From Candidatus Marinarcus aquaticus (GTDB lineage Bacteria; Campylobacterota; Campylobacteria; Campylobacterales; Arcobacteraceae), in NCBI RefSeq assembly GCF_004116335.1, contig NZ_PDKN01000011.1, forward strand, positions 32,222 through 96,221: 64,000 nucleotides of DNA. Direction: 5' to 3'. The position numbers and the translations under genes are program-made. Every line of letters begins with the position of its first letter. The stretch's first letter is position 1. Under the pieces are notes generated by a model. The model ran no database searches, was not told where the DNA came from, and saw nothing but the letters and a program-made list of their open reading frames with translations. Shown here one piece after another: positions 17,706 through 26,733 of the stretch.

Positions 17706-18251
17706 TTATTCTCCTTTTAATGTTGTAAATGATTTCATTACACAATCCATGCGTTCAGATATGTCTGAACCATCAAGTTTCATGTAATCGGTTTGAATTT
17801 TGTAAATGACTTGTTTATTGAGTTTGAATTCAAACACCAAATAACCAGCATATTTTTTTGCACCATCTTGTTTTTTCCCTTTATCCTCTTTGTCATTTTC
17901 ATAAATATAATAATCAATGACCAACTTCTCTTTAGAAGGTTCAGCTTCTTTTAAATAAGAGAGTAATACGGATTCAAAAAGTGTTTGATTTTGTTGTTGA
18001 TTTAAGTGGTGCACCAGATTACTTTTCATAAGTTTTGAGTATTCAATATCTGTGTGGATCAGATAGTTGTGTGTTTGTAAAAGTTGAATTGCTTTATCAA
18101 CTCTCTCTTTTTTATAAAGTTTTTCAAAAGTAATGGTTTTTTCTTGGCATTCGACTCTTTTTATTTTTAAATCTTTTTTTACCTGTTTATATATTGATAG
18201 TCCAATTGTGACTATAAGTAGAACTATAATAAGAGTAGCAATTTTTTTCAT
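17706..18251 (-). CDS. Membrane-anchored protein of unknown function, 181 residues
   Basis: A single N-terminal membrane helix (IATLIIVLLIVTIGLSIYKQ, residues 3-22) anchors a charged domain that probably lies in the periplasm. The domain contains LIHTDIEYSKLM, YYIYENDKEDKGKK and a C-terminal AGYLVFEFKLNKQVIYKIQ strand region. No lipobox is present. Its stop directly precedes the ATG of the 128-residue gene, suggesting coupled expression. Function unknown. Confidence 0.6.
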   Translation of the reverse strand: MKKIATLIIVLLIVTIGLSIYKQVKKDLKIKRVECQEKTITFEKLYKKERVDKAIQLLQTHNYLIHTDIEYSKLMKSNLVHHLNQQQNQTLFESVLLSYLKEAEPSKEKLVIDYYIYENDKEDKGKKQDGAKKYAGYLVFEFKLNKQVIYKIQTDYMKLDGSDISERMDCVMKSFTTLKGE

Positions 18252-18394
18252 AATCTCCCTTTTATAAGTGATTTGTGATTGTACTCTTTTAAAATTTAAG
18301 GTTTTATAAATATAAATATAAGTTATAGTTATATTATGCTGTATTGAGTGAAAAAAGTTTTTTAACGAAAATAGTATTATAATTAAATATAATA

Positions 18395-20989
18395 CTATTT
18401 TGAAGTATCCAGTTCAATATTTAAGATGGTTTTTTTATCAAACTGTTCTGTTTTAAATGTTGAATCTATCTCAATTTGCTCGGGTTTGAGTGCTTGGTTT
18501 TTAAGCAAATAGGTTTTGATGTTGTTGACTCTTTTGAGTGCCAAAGCATTGATCTGCTTTTGTGAAACGGTTTGTTTAAGTATGAGTTGATTTTTCAATG
18601 CCTCTTCATAAGCCAATGCATCAAACTTCTCTTTGGTTTCAAATCTCTCTTTTAAATCATCGCTGTCTAAATCATAGGATTCGTAAAGTTCTTCTAAAAG
18701 CTCAACATAACGCTCTTTATACTTTTCATCTTTGACATCTTTGAGTTCTTTTTTGATCAATGTATCCAATATCTCTTCTTGTAAAGCGTAGTAGTCGCCT
18801 TTTGTGTCATAGGTAGGATAAAGTTTGATCGCCAATTTTTTTCTTGATTCAAGAATTTTCAAGAGTTTATCCAAAGGCTCTTTTTGTACAGGTGTGATGG
18901 CACTTGCACCATAATCAAAAGCCACTGCATTGATCTCATCCTCTTCAAAACCAAACAGTGATCCAAGAAGAGAAAAAGGTGCGGTAATGGCTTTTAAAAT
19001 TAAGTTGGTAAACGCTTTCCAAACAATCGGTGCAATACTGAACTGGGGATTATCTAAATCCCCTTTAATCGGCAATGAAATATCAATAAGACCATTGGAG
19101 TCTTCTAAAATAGCAATGGCAAGCTCCAATGGTAAGTTGACAGCCTCTTTACTCTCTATTTTTTCACCCAGTTTTATTTTTTCAATGGCAATATTGTTTT
19201 TAGCATTGAGTTTTGAATCTTTAATAATGTAGTTTAAATCTACATTGAGTTTTCCTTCATCAATACTTCGGCCAATAAATTTGCCTGAATAAGGTGTTAA
19301 ATCATGAATAGAGATATTTGAAAAGCCCACTTTAACTTCGGTGGTATCTTTGATGTTATTGTGTGTTGTAAGTCCTTTGATGGCCACATGACCATATTTG
19401 CCCACCACACCTTCCAGACTCATTTGTGATGGTCTGGTTCCTTTGGTATTAAAGGTTGAGAAATAGCCTTGCAGTTTATGAATATTGGTTTTAAATGGTA
19501 TGGGCAGTGTTTCATCTTCAAATGTGATGAATCCATTTTTAACACTCAATGGTCCCAATAATAAGTGCAGAGTCTCTTTGGTTGACTCTTCTTTTGACTT
19601 TTTTGTTTGTGAGGTACTTTTTTTTTGAATGGTTGCTAAATTCAGTTGACTCTTTTTATTGATATGGACATATGCAAAAGGATCAACCACTTCTACAGAT
19701 TTGACACTCGCTTGTTGCTGTAAAGAGTCATATTTAATACCATTAAGGTTGACTCTACTCGCTTTAATAATAGTTTGATTTTTTTTAGATAGTTCTATTT
19801 TATGAATAGAAGTATCGCTGTTAAAAACAGTATGGTCATTTCTCATGCTTACTTCACCCGTACTGTTTACAAAAGCAGAGTCGATATTGAGATAAACATT
19901 TTGTGAAAGAATAGGGTTTAAAATATCAAGTGGCAACTGCGTTACTGTATAATGACTTTCAACTTCAAAAGGTTCAAATAGAAGTGTTGTATTGTTTTTT
20001 ATTTCCCCTTCATTGATTAAAAGTGTAAAATCGGTTTGAAGTGATTTTCTCTCTTTTTTTGCAGGATAAGAAAGGTTCATATCGTCCAAAACAAGTTGTT
20101 TGAGTTCAAGCAGTGGTTGAGTTTTTTTATCGTAGACGGCAAGGTTTTTAAATTCAACAGAACTGTCATTGATTTGGGCAAATAAACCATTTTCAAGTGA
20201 AAGCAGAAAACCAATGTGCGCATTGAGTGTCAAATCTTTATTTAAATCAAACGCATAATTTGTTTTGATGCTTTCCCAAAAATTTGAAACGGCATAGTTT
20301 TTTAAATCAAGTTTTCCATAGACTTTAAATGGGTTTAAGTATAAACCTCCGTTCCAACTGAGACGACTTTTTGTATCGATGGCGGTATCAAATGAGTGTG
20401 AAGCAACACTGTTTTCTAAAGTACTTAAATCTCGAAATTCAAAGCTTAAGTGATCTAACGTCGTTGAAAAAGGCGTTTGCAAAGAGTTGTCAGTAAAGGC
20501 AATGGACCCATTTTGAATTTGAAGTTTGTCCAGTTTCAGTTTTAAAAGTTCACTGTAGTTTGATGGTTCTTCTTTATTGGTGGGAGTCTTTTCTTTGTTA
20601 TCAGAAGGTAAAAGTGTTAAGAAGTTTAACTCTTTGTTTGTGTTCATCTCCAGATGAATTTTTGGATTTTGTATGTGTATAAGTTTGAAATGCAAATATT
20701 GATTGCTGATTGTTCGTGCCAAATCAAAATCCACAACAAGTGATTGAAAACTGACTAAAGGTTTCTCTTTTTGTTCCAATGTAAGTTCTTCTAATTGAAG
20801 TTTAAAAAGCAATGGATTAAAGCGGACATTGTTGAGTTTGAGTGTTGCATTGAGATTACTCTTTACCCAAGAGGTGGCTTGTGATTGAATTAACATGGGC
20901 AGTATAAAAAATCCCAATACCAAATAGATTAAAATAATCAAAGAAATCAACACTTTTATTTTGTTTTGAAGCAGTCGTTTCATATTCAT
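18395..20989 (-). CDS. DUF748 / AsmA-like inner-membrane protein
   Basis: A protein of about 864 residues with an N-terminal membrane helix (VLISLIILIYLVLGFFILPML) and a very long periplasmic domain of repeated beta-strand units. These include LNNVRFNPLLFKLQLEELTL and the second DUF748 block, GVVGKYGHVAIKGLTTHNN. The C-terminal third has IDISLPIKGDLDNPQFSI, a DUF748 hallmark, then a charged OmpA-like end. AsmA-like proteins bridge the periplasm and are thought to move or tether lipids for outer-membrane homeostasis. I chose the ATG at 20989 (ATG AAT ATG) because a TAAAGGC ribosome site precedes it. An upstream frame to 21046 adds 19 unlikely residues. Confidence 0.82.
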   Translation of the reverse strand: MNMKRLLQNKIKVLISLIILIYLVLGFFILPMLIQSQATSWVKSNLNATLKLNNVRFNPLLFKLQLEELTLEQKEKPLVSFQSLVVDFDLARTISNQYLHFKLIHIQNPKIHLEMNTNKELNFLTLLPSDNKEKTPTNKEEPSNYSELLKLKLDKLQIQNGSIAFTDNSLQTPFSTTLDHLSFEFRDLSTLENSVASHSFDTAIDTKSRLSWNGGLYLNPFKVYGKLDLKNYAVSNFWESIKTNYAFDLNKDLTLNAHIGFLLSLENGLFAQINDSSVEFKNLAVYDKKTQPLLELKQLVLDDMNLSYPAKKERKSLQTDFTLLINEGEIKNNTTLLFEPFEVESHYTVTQLPLDILNPILSQNVYLNIDSAFVNSTGEVSMRNDHTVFNSDTSIHKIELSKKNQTIIKASRVNLNGIKYDSLQQQASVKSVEVVDPFAYVHINKKSQLNLATIQKKSTSQTKKSKEESTKETLHLLLGPLSVKNGFITFEDETLPIPFKTNIHKLQGYFSTFNTKGTRPSQMSLEGVVGKYGHVAIKGLTTHNNIKDTTEVKVGFSNISIHDLTPYSGKFIGRSIDEGKLNVDLNYIIKDSKLNAKNNIAIEKIKLGEKIESKEAVNLPLELAIAILEDSNGLIDISLPIKGDLDNPQFSIAPIVWKAFTNLILKAITAPFSLLGSLFGFEEDEINAVAFDYGASAITPVQKEPLDKLLKILESRKKLAIKLYPTYDTKGDYYALQEEILDTLIKKELKDVKDEKYKERYVELLEELYESYDLDSDDLKERFETKEKFDALAYEEALKNQLILKQTVSQKQINALALKRVNNIKTYLLKNQALKPEQIEIDSTFKTEQFDKKTILNIELDTSK

Positions 20990-21073
20990 AATAAAGCCTT
21001 TACATATATCTCTTATTATAACAAAATAAAGATAACTTAGATACAATCTCAGAAGTTAATAACAGGACTTACA

Positions 21074-22174
21074 ATGACAATTATAGAACTTTTTCAGAAG
21101 CTTTTACGTTATAAATCGGTCACACCTTCCGATGATGGAGCATTTGATTTTATAGAGGAGTATTTAGGCGAGGAATGGACTTGCATAAATATCGATAGAG
21201 AAGATACAAAAAACAGATTTTATTATAAAAAGTTTAATGACAATCCCCAGCACCTATGTTTTGCAGGACATATTGATGTAGTACCTCCAGGTGAGGGTTG
21301 GGAGGTTGATCCCTTTGCTGCAGAAGTTATAGATGGAGTAATTACTGCAAGAGGTTCACAAGATATGAAAAGTGGTGATGCTGCCTTTTTATATGCTTGT
21401 AAACATGCAAAAAACTTTGATGGAACACTCTCTATTTTAATGACAAGTGATGAAGAGGGCGAAGGAACCTATGGAACCATCAAGGCTTTAGAACACTTAA
21501 AAGAGATTGATTTTATTCCACAATATGCCGTGGTAGCAGAACCAACGTGTGAAGATATTTTTGGAGATGCAATCAAAGTAGGGCGAAGAGGAAGTATCAA
21601 TGGATATATCACTATCAAGGGAAAGCAAGGTCATGCTGCTTATCCTGAAAAGTGTATAAACCCAGTACATAACTTTGCACATGTACTTCCTAAAATAGCT
21701 GGTCATAATCTTGATGATGGAGATGAGTATTTTGCTCCTAGTAAAATGGTAATCACTGATATAAGAGGTGGTATGCAAGTTACAAACGTAACTCCAAATG
21801 AGTTAAAACTTATGTTCAATGTAAGAAACTCAACAAATACTACAAGAGAATCAGTAGAAGAGTTTATCCATAAAAACCTAGAAGGTTTAGAGTATGACTT
21901 TAGAACGACACAAGGTTCATTCCCGTTTGTAACCAATAAAGAATCAAAAGTGGTGAAAGCTATGGAAAACTCTATAAAAGAAGTTTTAGGAGTAACAACA
22001 AAACACTCAACACACGGTGGAACTTCTGACGCCAGATATTTTGGAGCTTTTGGAATAGAAGCCATAGAGTTTGGAGTTATAAACGATACTATTCACTCTG
22101 TAGGGGAGAGAACAACTGTTAAAGAAGTAGAGGGATTAACTGCTGTTTTTGAGGACTTGATTAAAAACTTTTAG
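21074..22174 (+). CDS. dapE: Succinyl-diaminopimelate desuccinylase
   Basis: A zinc M20-family amidohydrolase that removes succinate from N-succinyl-L,L-diaminopimelate in lysine and peptidoglycan synthesis. At 366 residues it has the normal length. Metal and catalytic motifs: CFAGHIDVVPPGEGW (about 61-75), ARGSQDMKSG (about 95-104) and SDEEGEG (about 124-130). HGGTSDARYFG lies near the C-terminus, where TSDAR is the DapE signature, followed by EFGVINDTIHSVGE with the last zinc histidine. The ribosome site ACAGGAC precedes the ATG. Confidence 0.95.
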   Translation: MTIIELFQKLLRYKSVTPSDDGAFDFIEEYLGEEWTCINIDREDTKNRFYYKKFNDNPQHLCFAGHIDVVPPGEGWEVDPFAAEVIDGVITARGSQDMKSGDAAFLYACKHAKNFDGTLSILMTSDEEGEGTYGTIKALEHLKEIDFIPQYAVVAEPTCEDIFGDAIKVGRRGSINGYITIKGKQGHAAYPEKCINPVHNFAHVLPKIAGHNLDDGDEYFAPSKMVITDIRGGMQVTNVTPNELKLMFNVRNSTNTTRESVEEFIHKNLEGLEYDFRTTQGSFPFVTNKESKVVKAMENSIKEVLGVTTKHSTHGGTSDARYFGAFGIEAIEFGVINDTIHSVGERTTVKEVEGLTAVFEDLIKNF

Positions 22175-22256
22175 ATTTGATTACATTATGTAATATTTTT
22201 TATTATTTATAAAAAACACTGATAGAATTACTTTATATTATTTATGGAGTAGTTCT

Positions 22257-22805
22257 ATGGAAAACTTAGCAAAACAATTGATTGAAAATCAAATCTATGA
22301 TATTCGTAACTTAAAAGTGATGTTAGATAGTGACTTGGCAACTCTTTATCAAGTTGAAACCAAAAGAATAAATGAAGCTGTAAAAAATAATCCTGAAAAA
22401 TTTCCTGAAGATTTTTATTTTGAATTGACAAAAGAAGAAACAGAAATTTTGAGGTCGAAATTTTCGACCTTTAAAAATAGCTTAAATAATAGAAAATATA
22501 ATCCAAAAGTATTTACCGAGCAAGGTGTATATATGCTCGCAACTGTACTAAAAAGCAAAGTTGCCACAGATGTAACAATAAATATCATGCGAACCTTTAC
22601 AAAGCTTAGAGAGTTTGCACTTACTTACAAAGATATAGTAATAGAACTAAAAAATCTAAAAGAAGATTTGAAACTAAATAAAAATCAAACAATAGAAAAT
22701 ACAAAACATATCAAAACAGCCTTTGAACTGCTTACTCAAATACTTGAAGATACAAAAAAGACAGATGATAAAGTGATGGGGTTTAGGGTTGAAAAAAAGA
22801 ATTAG
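22257..22805 (+). CDS. ORF6N-domain protein
   Basis: A 182-residue cytoplasmic protein. Residues about 8-100 match the phage-type ORF6N domain: IYDIRNLKVMLDSDLATLYQV, then NPEKFPEDFYFELTKEE and VFTEQGVYMLATVLKSKVA. The domain is found in phage antirepressors and in chromosomal orphan genes and is thought to bind DNA. The C-terminal 60 residues are a charged helix with a repeated N-T-K pattern. It sits alone between dapE and a putative defence pair, with a GGAG site before ATG. It may be a prophage relic or a regulator of the following genes; neither is proven. Confidence 0.85.
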   Translation: MENLAKQLIENQIYDIRNLKVMLDSDLATLYQVETKRINEAVKNNPEKFPEDFYFELTKEETEILRSKFSTFKNSLNNRKYNPKVFTEQGVYMLATVLKSKVATDVTINIMRTFTKLREFALTYKDIVIELKNLKEDLKLNKNQTIENTKHIKTAFELLTQILEDTKKTDDKVMGFRVEKKN

Positions 22806-22840
22806 ATATAATAAAAGCAATTGAATGAAAGGAATTATTA

Positions 22841-24391
22841 TTGTTAGACTTTATTCTTAATCAAAGTAATATTGGCATATATAATAAATGTGAAATTATA
22901 GAAGTTTTTGGTATCAGAAAAAATGATAAAACACCTTTTAATATTTTTACACTTGTTGTTTTTGAAAATACAAAACAAGAAAAAACAAAAGAGTTTTCAT
23001 TTGATAAACTTCAAAAGTTTAAAGGTATAAAAGATATTAAATGGGGAATCCAGAGGCGAATAGTTAATATTGATATTGTAAAAAAGTTATATGATGATTT
23101 ATTAAATAACGAAATTTTTCAAATTGACGATATATTAGAAGTGGGTTCTTTAAAACTTCTTCCTGAACAATATGTACAATCTGAAGATTGGTTTAATAAT
23201 CCTCAATTGAATCATATTTTAAAAAATAATTTTAAATACGGCTCTTATATATTAGAGTTTTTTGATGAAGATAAAGGCAATTGTCAGTTTCTACTTGATG
23301 CACCTGAACTTTTAAATAGTTTCAGTGAAAATTTGACTGAAAAACTACCTATAAAAATTGGGAACCTTTCTGATAGACTTGGTAATATTATTCTTCAATT
23401 TCCTATTAATAGTTTTACGATGACTTGGACAACTATTAAAAATAAAGAACTTCGTAGGTATGAAGGAATAAAGGTGGAGATTGAACCTAAAAATAGTAAC
23501 TTTAATCTAGATAATTTACTTATAAGGATATATGAAGAGAATGATAATGTTATTACAAGACAAAGATTAATTGAAGTAAAAGATAATATTGTAGAAATTT
23601 TGTTAGATGATTGTTTTGGAACAACTATTGAAATTTTTGATAAAAAAAGTTCATTTATATTATATAAAAATAAATTTACGATTATGAAAGAAATGAATTC
23701 TATAATTGCTATACAAGAACCTCAAAAAAGAGTGTTTAATGTTAATGGAAAAACTGAAGAAATTGTAGTGTCACATAATCAAAGTAATACATATGGTAAA
23801 GCCAATAAAGATAATAAAGAATTTAATTTATGGATTTCAGATAGAAAATATGAAGATGAGTTAAAAGAACTTGAAGAAAAAAAATCTTTTATTCAGTACT
23901 ATGGAAAACAAGAAAGTAAGGCACTTTTAGATGTTAGAGAACTTATTAAAAAGTATGGAGAAAATGGCGTTTATCTTTGGGATCCATATTTAAGTGCAGA
24001 TGATATAAAAAAGACATTGTATTTCTCAGCTAATGCGCATGTTCCATTAAAAGCAATAAGAGGCTTTAAAAAAAATGATAATCAAGAACATAAAAAACAG
24101 ATTAAAGAAAATATGAAAAATATATTTAATTCTGATGAACAACAATTTTTATTTCTAAATTTAGAGGTTAGAGGGAAAATAGATAATAATGGATATGATT
24201 TTCATGATAGGTTTTTAATATTTCCGTTAGAAAAACCAAAAGTATGGTCTTTGGGAACATCTGTAAATAGTCTTGGCAAATCCCACCATATTATGCAAGA
24301 AGTAAAACATGCTCAACATATTTTAAATACATTTAATGACTTGTGGAAAAAACTAGATAAAGAAGAGTGTTTGATATGGAAAAGCAGATAA
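22841..24391 (+). CDS. VPA1262-like protein with C-terminal PLD-like domain (putative defence effector)
   Basis: A 516-residue cytoplasmic protein that starts at TTG after AAAGGAA. The N-terminal 300 residues are beta-rich and resemble the VPA1262-family N-terminal domain (IEVFGIRKNDKTPFNIFTLV, KDIKWGIQRRIV, LLPEQYVQ). The C-terminal part, from about 370, has VYLWDPYLSADDI, FHDRFLIFP (about 463-471) and LGTSVNSLG (about 480-488). This is the single HxR...GTSxN arrangement of degenerate phospholipase-D-type nucleases found in bacterial immune proteins. The usual Asp of HKD is not visible. It overlaps the next gene by 16 bases, so the two are probably translated together. The defence role is inference. 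Confidence 0.65.
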   Translation: MLDFILNQSNIGIYNKCEIIEVFGIRKNDKTPFNIFTLVVFENTKQEKTKEFSFDKLQKFKGIKDIKWGIQRRIVNIDIVKKLYDDLLNNEIFQIDDILEVGSLKLLPEQYVQSEDWFNNPQLNHILKNNFKYGSYILEFFDEDKGNCQFLLDAPELLNSFSENLTEKLPIKIGNLSDRLGNIILQFPINSFTMTWTTIKNKELRRYEGIKVEIEPKNSNFNLDNLLIRIYEENDNVITRQRLIEVKDNIVEILLDDCFGTTIEIFDKKSSFILYKNKFTIMKEMNSIIAIQEPQKRVFNVNGKTEEIVVSHNQSNTYGKANKDNKEFNLWISDRKYEDELKELEEKKSFIQYYGKQESKALLDVRELIKKYGENGVYLWDPYLSADDIKKTLYFSANAHVPLKAIRGFKKNDNQEHKKQIKENMKNIFNSDEQQFLFLNLEVRGKIDNNGYDFHDRFLIFPLEKPKVWSLGTSVNSLGKSHHIMQEVKHAQHILNTFNDLWKKLDKEECLIWKSR

Positions 24392-25818
24392 ATCAAATTT
24401 TAACACAAATACATGAAAATGATACTTCAAAGTTAGATGGTAGCTTTTTAGATAAATATTATCAGTTGTTTGATACTAAAAAATATCTTGGAAAAGATTT
24501 TGATTCTATTTATAAAGATATGGAAACAGCATATGATATAAAAAAATATTCAATGCCATATGATGATAAATCTACTAAAATATATAAACAACTCGTAGAA
24601 AGTGTTGTAAATGTATTTGATGATAAAAAAAGGTTAAAATTAATCCCTCTAATTGTTTATTTAGACATAGAAAATACTTTATATAACTATTTGTATGAGA
24701 ATAAATATTTTGATAATTTTATAGAAGTAAAAGATTATTTTATAGGTACTCTTGAAGATAGTGGTGTCAGCGTAGATATTAAAAGTATCTCAAAATACCA
24801 TTGGGAAAGTGAAGCTTATGAAAGTTATCAAAAAGCTTTAGTGCAAAAAGATTTTATACAGATATATAATTTTGTAGAGGCAGTACAACGAGGGAATTTT
24901 ATGTATGAACCGTATATAGATTTTCTCTCTTTTGTTTCTGTTAAAATATTTTTTGATGATTTCGTTAAGGTTTTAGATAATATAAATAATGTTTTTAAAA
25001 TAAAATATTTGCTAAATAATTTAACCACAAAAGAGAAACTTTTATTGGCTAATAAAACTAAAAATACTTTAGTGAAATTTGAAGCTATTAGAAGCAGTGT
25101 TTATTTTAAATCTAACCATAATAGTTGTAGCAATCTTTTAAAAGACGAAAATGGGCTTATTTCAAAAAACATGCTTTTTTTAACACAAGATAAACAAGTT
25201 TGGAAAGATTTTCTTCAATATTTTTTAATCTACCCTTCAAGAAATCCACAGCTTTTTTTACCTCTTGCAGATGTATTAAGTCAAAGTAGTAATGAAACAA
25301 TAAATATTTTTATTGATACTGTAAAAATAAATCAATATTTTGATGAGGATAGCAAAGAAGCCTTAAATAATAGTATTTTTAAAATAGAAGATGATGAAAT
25401 CCAAAAATATATAATGGAAAAGATTTTTACAAAATGGAAAGATTTTATTGATAGTTATGATGACTATATTGGAAATCTATTTTTAACTGATGTTATTGAT
25501 ATTGCAATTGTTTATGTAAGAGAGTTTTTGCCAAAAGAAGTTATAGAAAAAGAGATTAAACAAATAATTTATAATATAGAAGAAATAGATAATTATTGGT
25601 TTAAAAATAGTTCTCAACAAGGAAATTATTTATATAAACAACTTTCAAAGCTTTTTGTTTTTGGAATTTCAATAGAAAAGCATCATCTAAATAATTTAAA
25701 AAATGAAATAGGGAATTTTTTATATAATATACGTAAGAATTTGAGAGGTGAATATTCTCATAACTCTAAAACAACAATGCAATTGTTTAATGAATATGTT
25801 TTAAAGGAAAATAAATAA
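24376..25818 (+). CDS. Unknown all-helical partner of the VPA1262-like protein, 480 residues
   Basis: Not recognised. The protein is lysine-, asparagine- and aromatic-rich and looks almost entirely alpha-helical, perhaps HEAT- or TPR-like: repeated blocks of 30-40 residues such as YNFVEAVQRGNFMYEPYIDF and FLQYFLIYPSRNPQLFLPLA are separated by short loops. No nucleotide-binding motif or membrane helix is visible. I prefer the ATG at 24376, 8 bases behind AGAAGAG, over an in-frame GTG at 24367. It overlaps the preceding gene, has no other partner, and shares its very low GC. The role is presumably sensing or regulation of the PLD-like protein (inference). Confidence 0.6.
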   Translation: MEKQINQILTQIHENDTSKLDGSFLDKYYQLFDTKKYLGKDFDSIYKDMETAYDIKKYSMPYDDKSTKIYKQLVESVVNVFDDKKRLKLIPLIVYLDIENTLYNYLYENKYFDNFIEVKDYFIGTLEDSGVSVDIKSISKYHWESEAYESYQKALVQKDFIQIYNFVEAVQRGNFMYEPYIDFLSFVSVKIFFDDFVKVLDNINNVFKIKYLLNNLTTKEKLLLANKTKNTLVKFEAIRSSVYFKSNHNSCSNLLKDENGLISKNMLFLTQDKQVWKDFLQYFLIYPSRNPQLFLPLADVLSQSSNETINIFIDTVKINQYFDEDSKEALNNSIFKIEDDEIQKYIMEKIFTKWKDFIDSYDDYIGNLFLTDVIDIAIVYVREFLPKEVIEKEIKQIIYNIEEIDNYWFKNSSQQGNYLYKQLSKLFVFGISIEKHHLNNLKNEIGNFLYNIRKNLRGEYSHNSKTTMQLFNEYVLKENK

Positions 25819-25984
25819 ACATATGTCGTGGTATATTTGAAATATCATCATGCCAAATATTATAATCAGTAAAGTGATTTCTCTTTCAAAAATTTATAAC
25901 CTAAAAACTATTTATTGTATATAAAAGTCATTAAAAAATTTTAGGAAGAACAATTATAAATAAATTTATAAAAAGGTACGAAAT

Positions 25985-26221
25985 ATGCCATTTTCAAAAG
26001 AAGAAAAACAAAAGCTTTTAGAAGTAAAGTTTGTAGGTGAAACCGTTATAAGAAGATTTGAGCAAATAGGTATTGATTCTTTGGAGGCTTTATCTAAAAG
26101 TAGTGTGGATGAGATTACGGATATTGTTTCAGATATTTTGGGAAGCAGTTGTTGGAAAAATTCTCCCCAAGCTAAAAAAGCGGTGCAAAATGCCATTGAT
26201 TATGCTAAATCTGTCCAATAA
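25985..26221 (+). CDS. Small helix-hairpin-helix protein (Cdd1 / pathogenicity-locus family)
   Basis: 78 residues. It shows the HhH-like layout FVGETVIRRFEQIGIDSLEALSK followed by SVDEITDIVSDILGSSCWKNSP, typical of the Cdd1-like family PF11731. Such proteins are short, probably bind DNA, and have no settled function. It has an AAAGG ribosome site, and the next gene starts 27 bases later on the same strand. Confidence 0.75.
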   Translation: MPFSKEEKQKLLEVKFVGETVIRRFEQIGIDSLEALSKSSVDEITDIVSDILGSSCWKNSPQAKKAVQNAIDYAKSVQ

Positions 26222-26248
26222 ATTTAAAAATTAAAAAAGAGTTAAATA

Positions 26249-26605
26249 ATGAACTTAGAACAAATAGAAACTATATTTATGGCTAAGCAAGGGGCAACAA
26301 AAGATTTTCCTTTTGGTGATGATACTATGGTATTTAAAGTTATGGATAAAATGTTTGGTCTTATTAGTTTGAAAAAAAATCCGTTAAATATAAATTTAAA
26401 ATGTGATCCAAATGATGCAATAGCCTATAGAGATATTTATGAGTGTGTAAATCCAGGTTATCATATGAATAAAAAACATTGGAATACCATAACCTTAGAT
26501 GGAACTATAAAAGAAGAGATACTAAAAGACATGGTCAATGAATCATATGATTTAATAGTATCGAAACTAACAAAAAAACAAAAAGAAGAGTTATTTTTCA
26601 AATAG
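26249..26605 (+). CDS. MmcQ/YjbR family protein
   Basis: 118 residues of the CyaY-like YjbR fold. The family pattern is seen in GATKDFPFGDDTMVFKVMDKMFGLISL (about 14-40), LKCDPNDAIAYRDIY (about 48-62), GYHMNKKHWNTITLDGTI (about 70-87) and a final ESYDLIVSKLTKKQKEEL helix. YjbR proteins bind double-stranded DNA without known specificity. It follows the HhH protein by 27 bases. Confidence 0.88.
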   Translation: MNLEQIETIFMAKQGATKDFPFGDDTMVFKVMDKMFGLISLKKNPLNINLKCDPNDAIAYRDIYECVNPGYHMNKKHWNTITLDGTIKEEILKDMVNESYDLIVSKLTKKQKEELFFK

Positions 26606-26733
26606 CTATAAAATGAAAAACGATATACTACCGCATAAATAAAAAAGGAAAAAACAATGAACACTTTACTCTAATTCAAGGGTAAAATCTGACTTATCCT
26701 TGATACTAAATATAGATAGTTCAAGGAATTTAT

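Noticed and set aside
22841..24391. A full HKD phospholipase D active site in the PLD-like protein
   Set aside because: Only HDR and GTSVN are present; the Asp four residues after the Lys position is missing, so a classic HKD enzyme is not claimed.
26657..26673. A tiny ATG frame after an AAAAAAGGAAAAAACA site
   Set aside because: It stops after five codons. It may be a relic gene start, but nothing else supports it.
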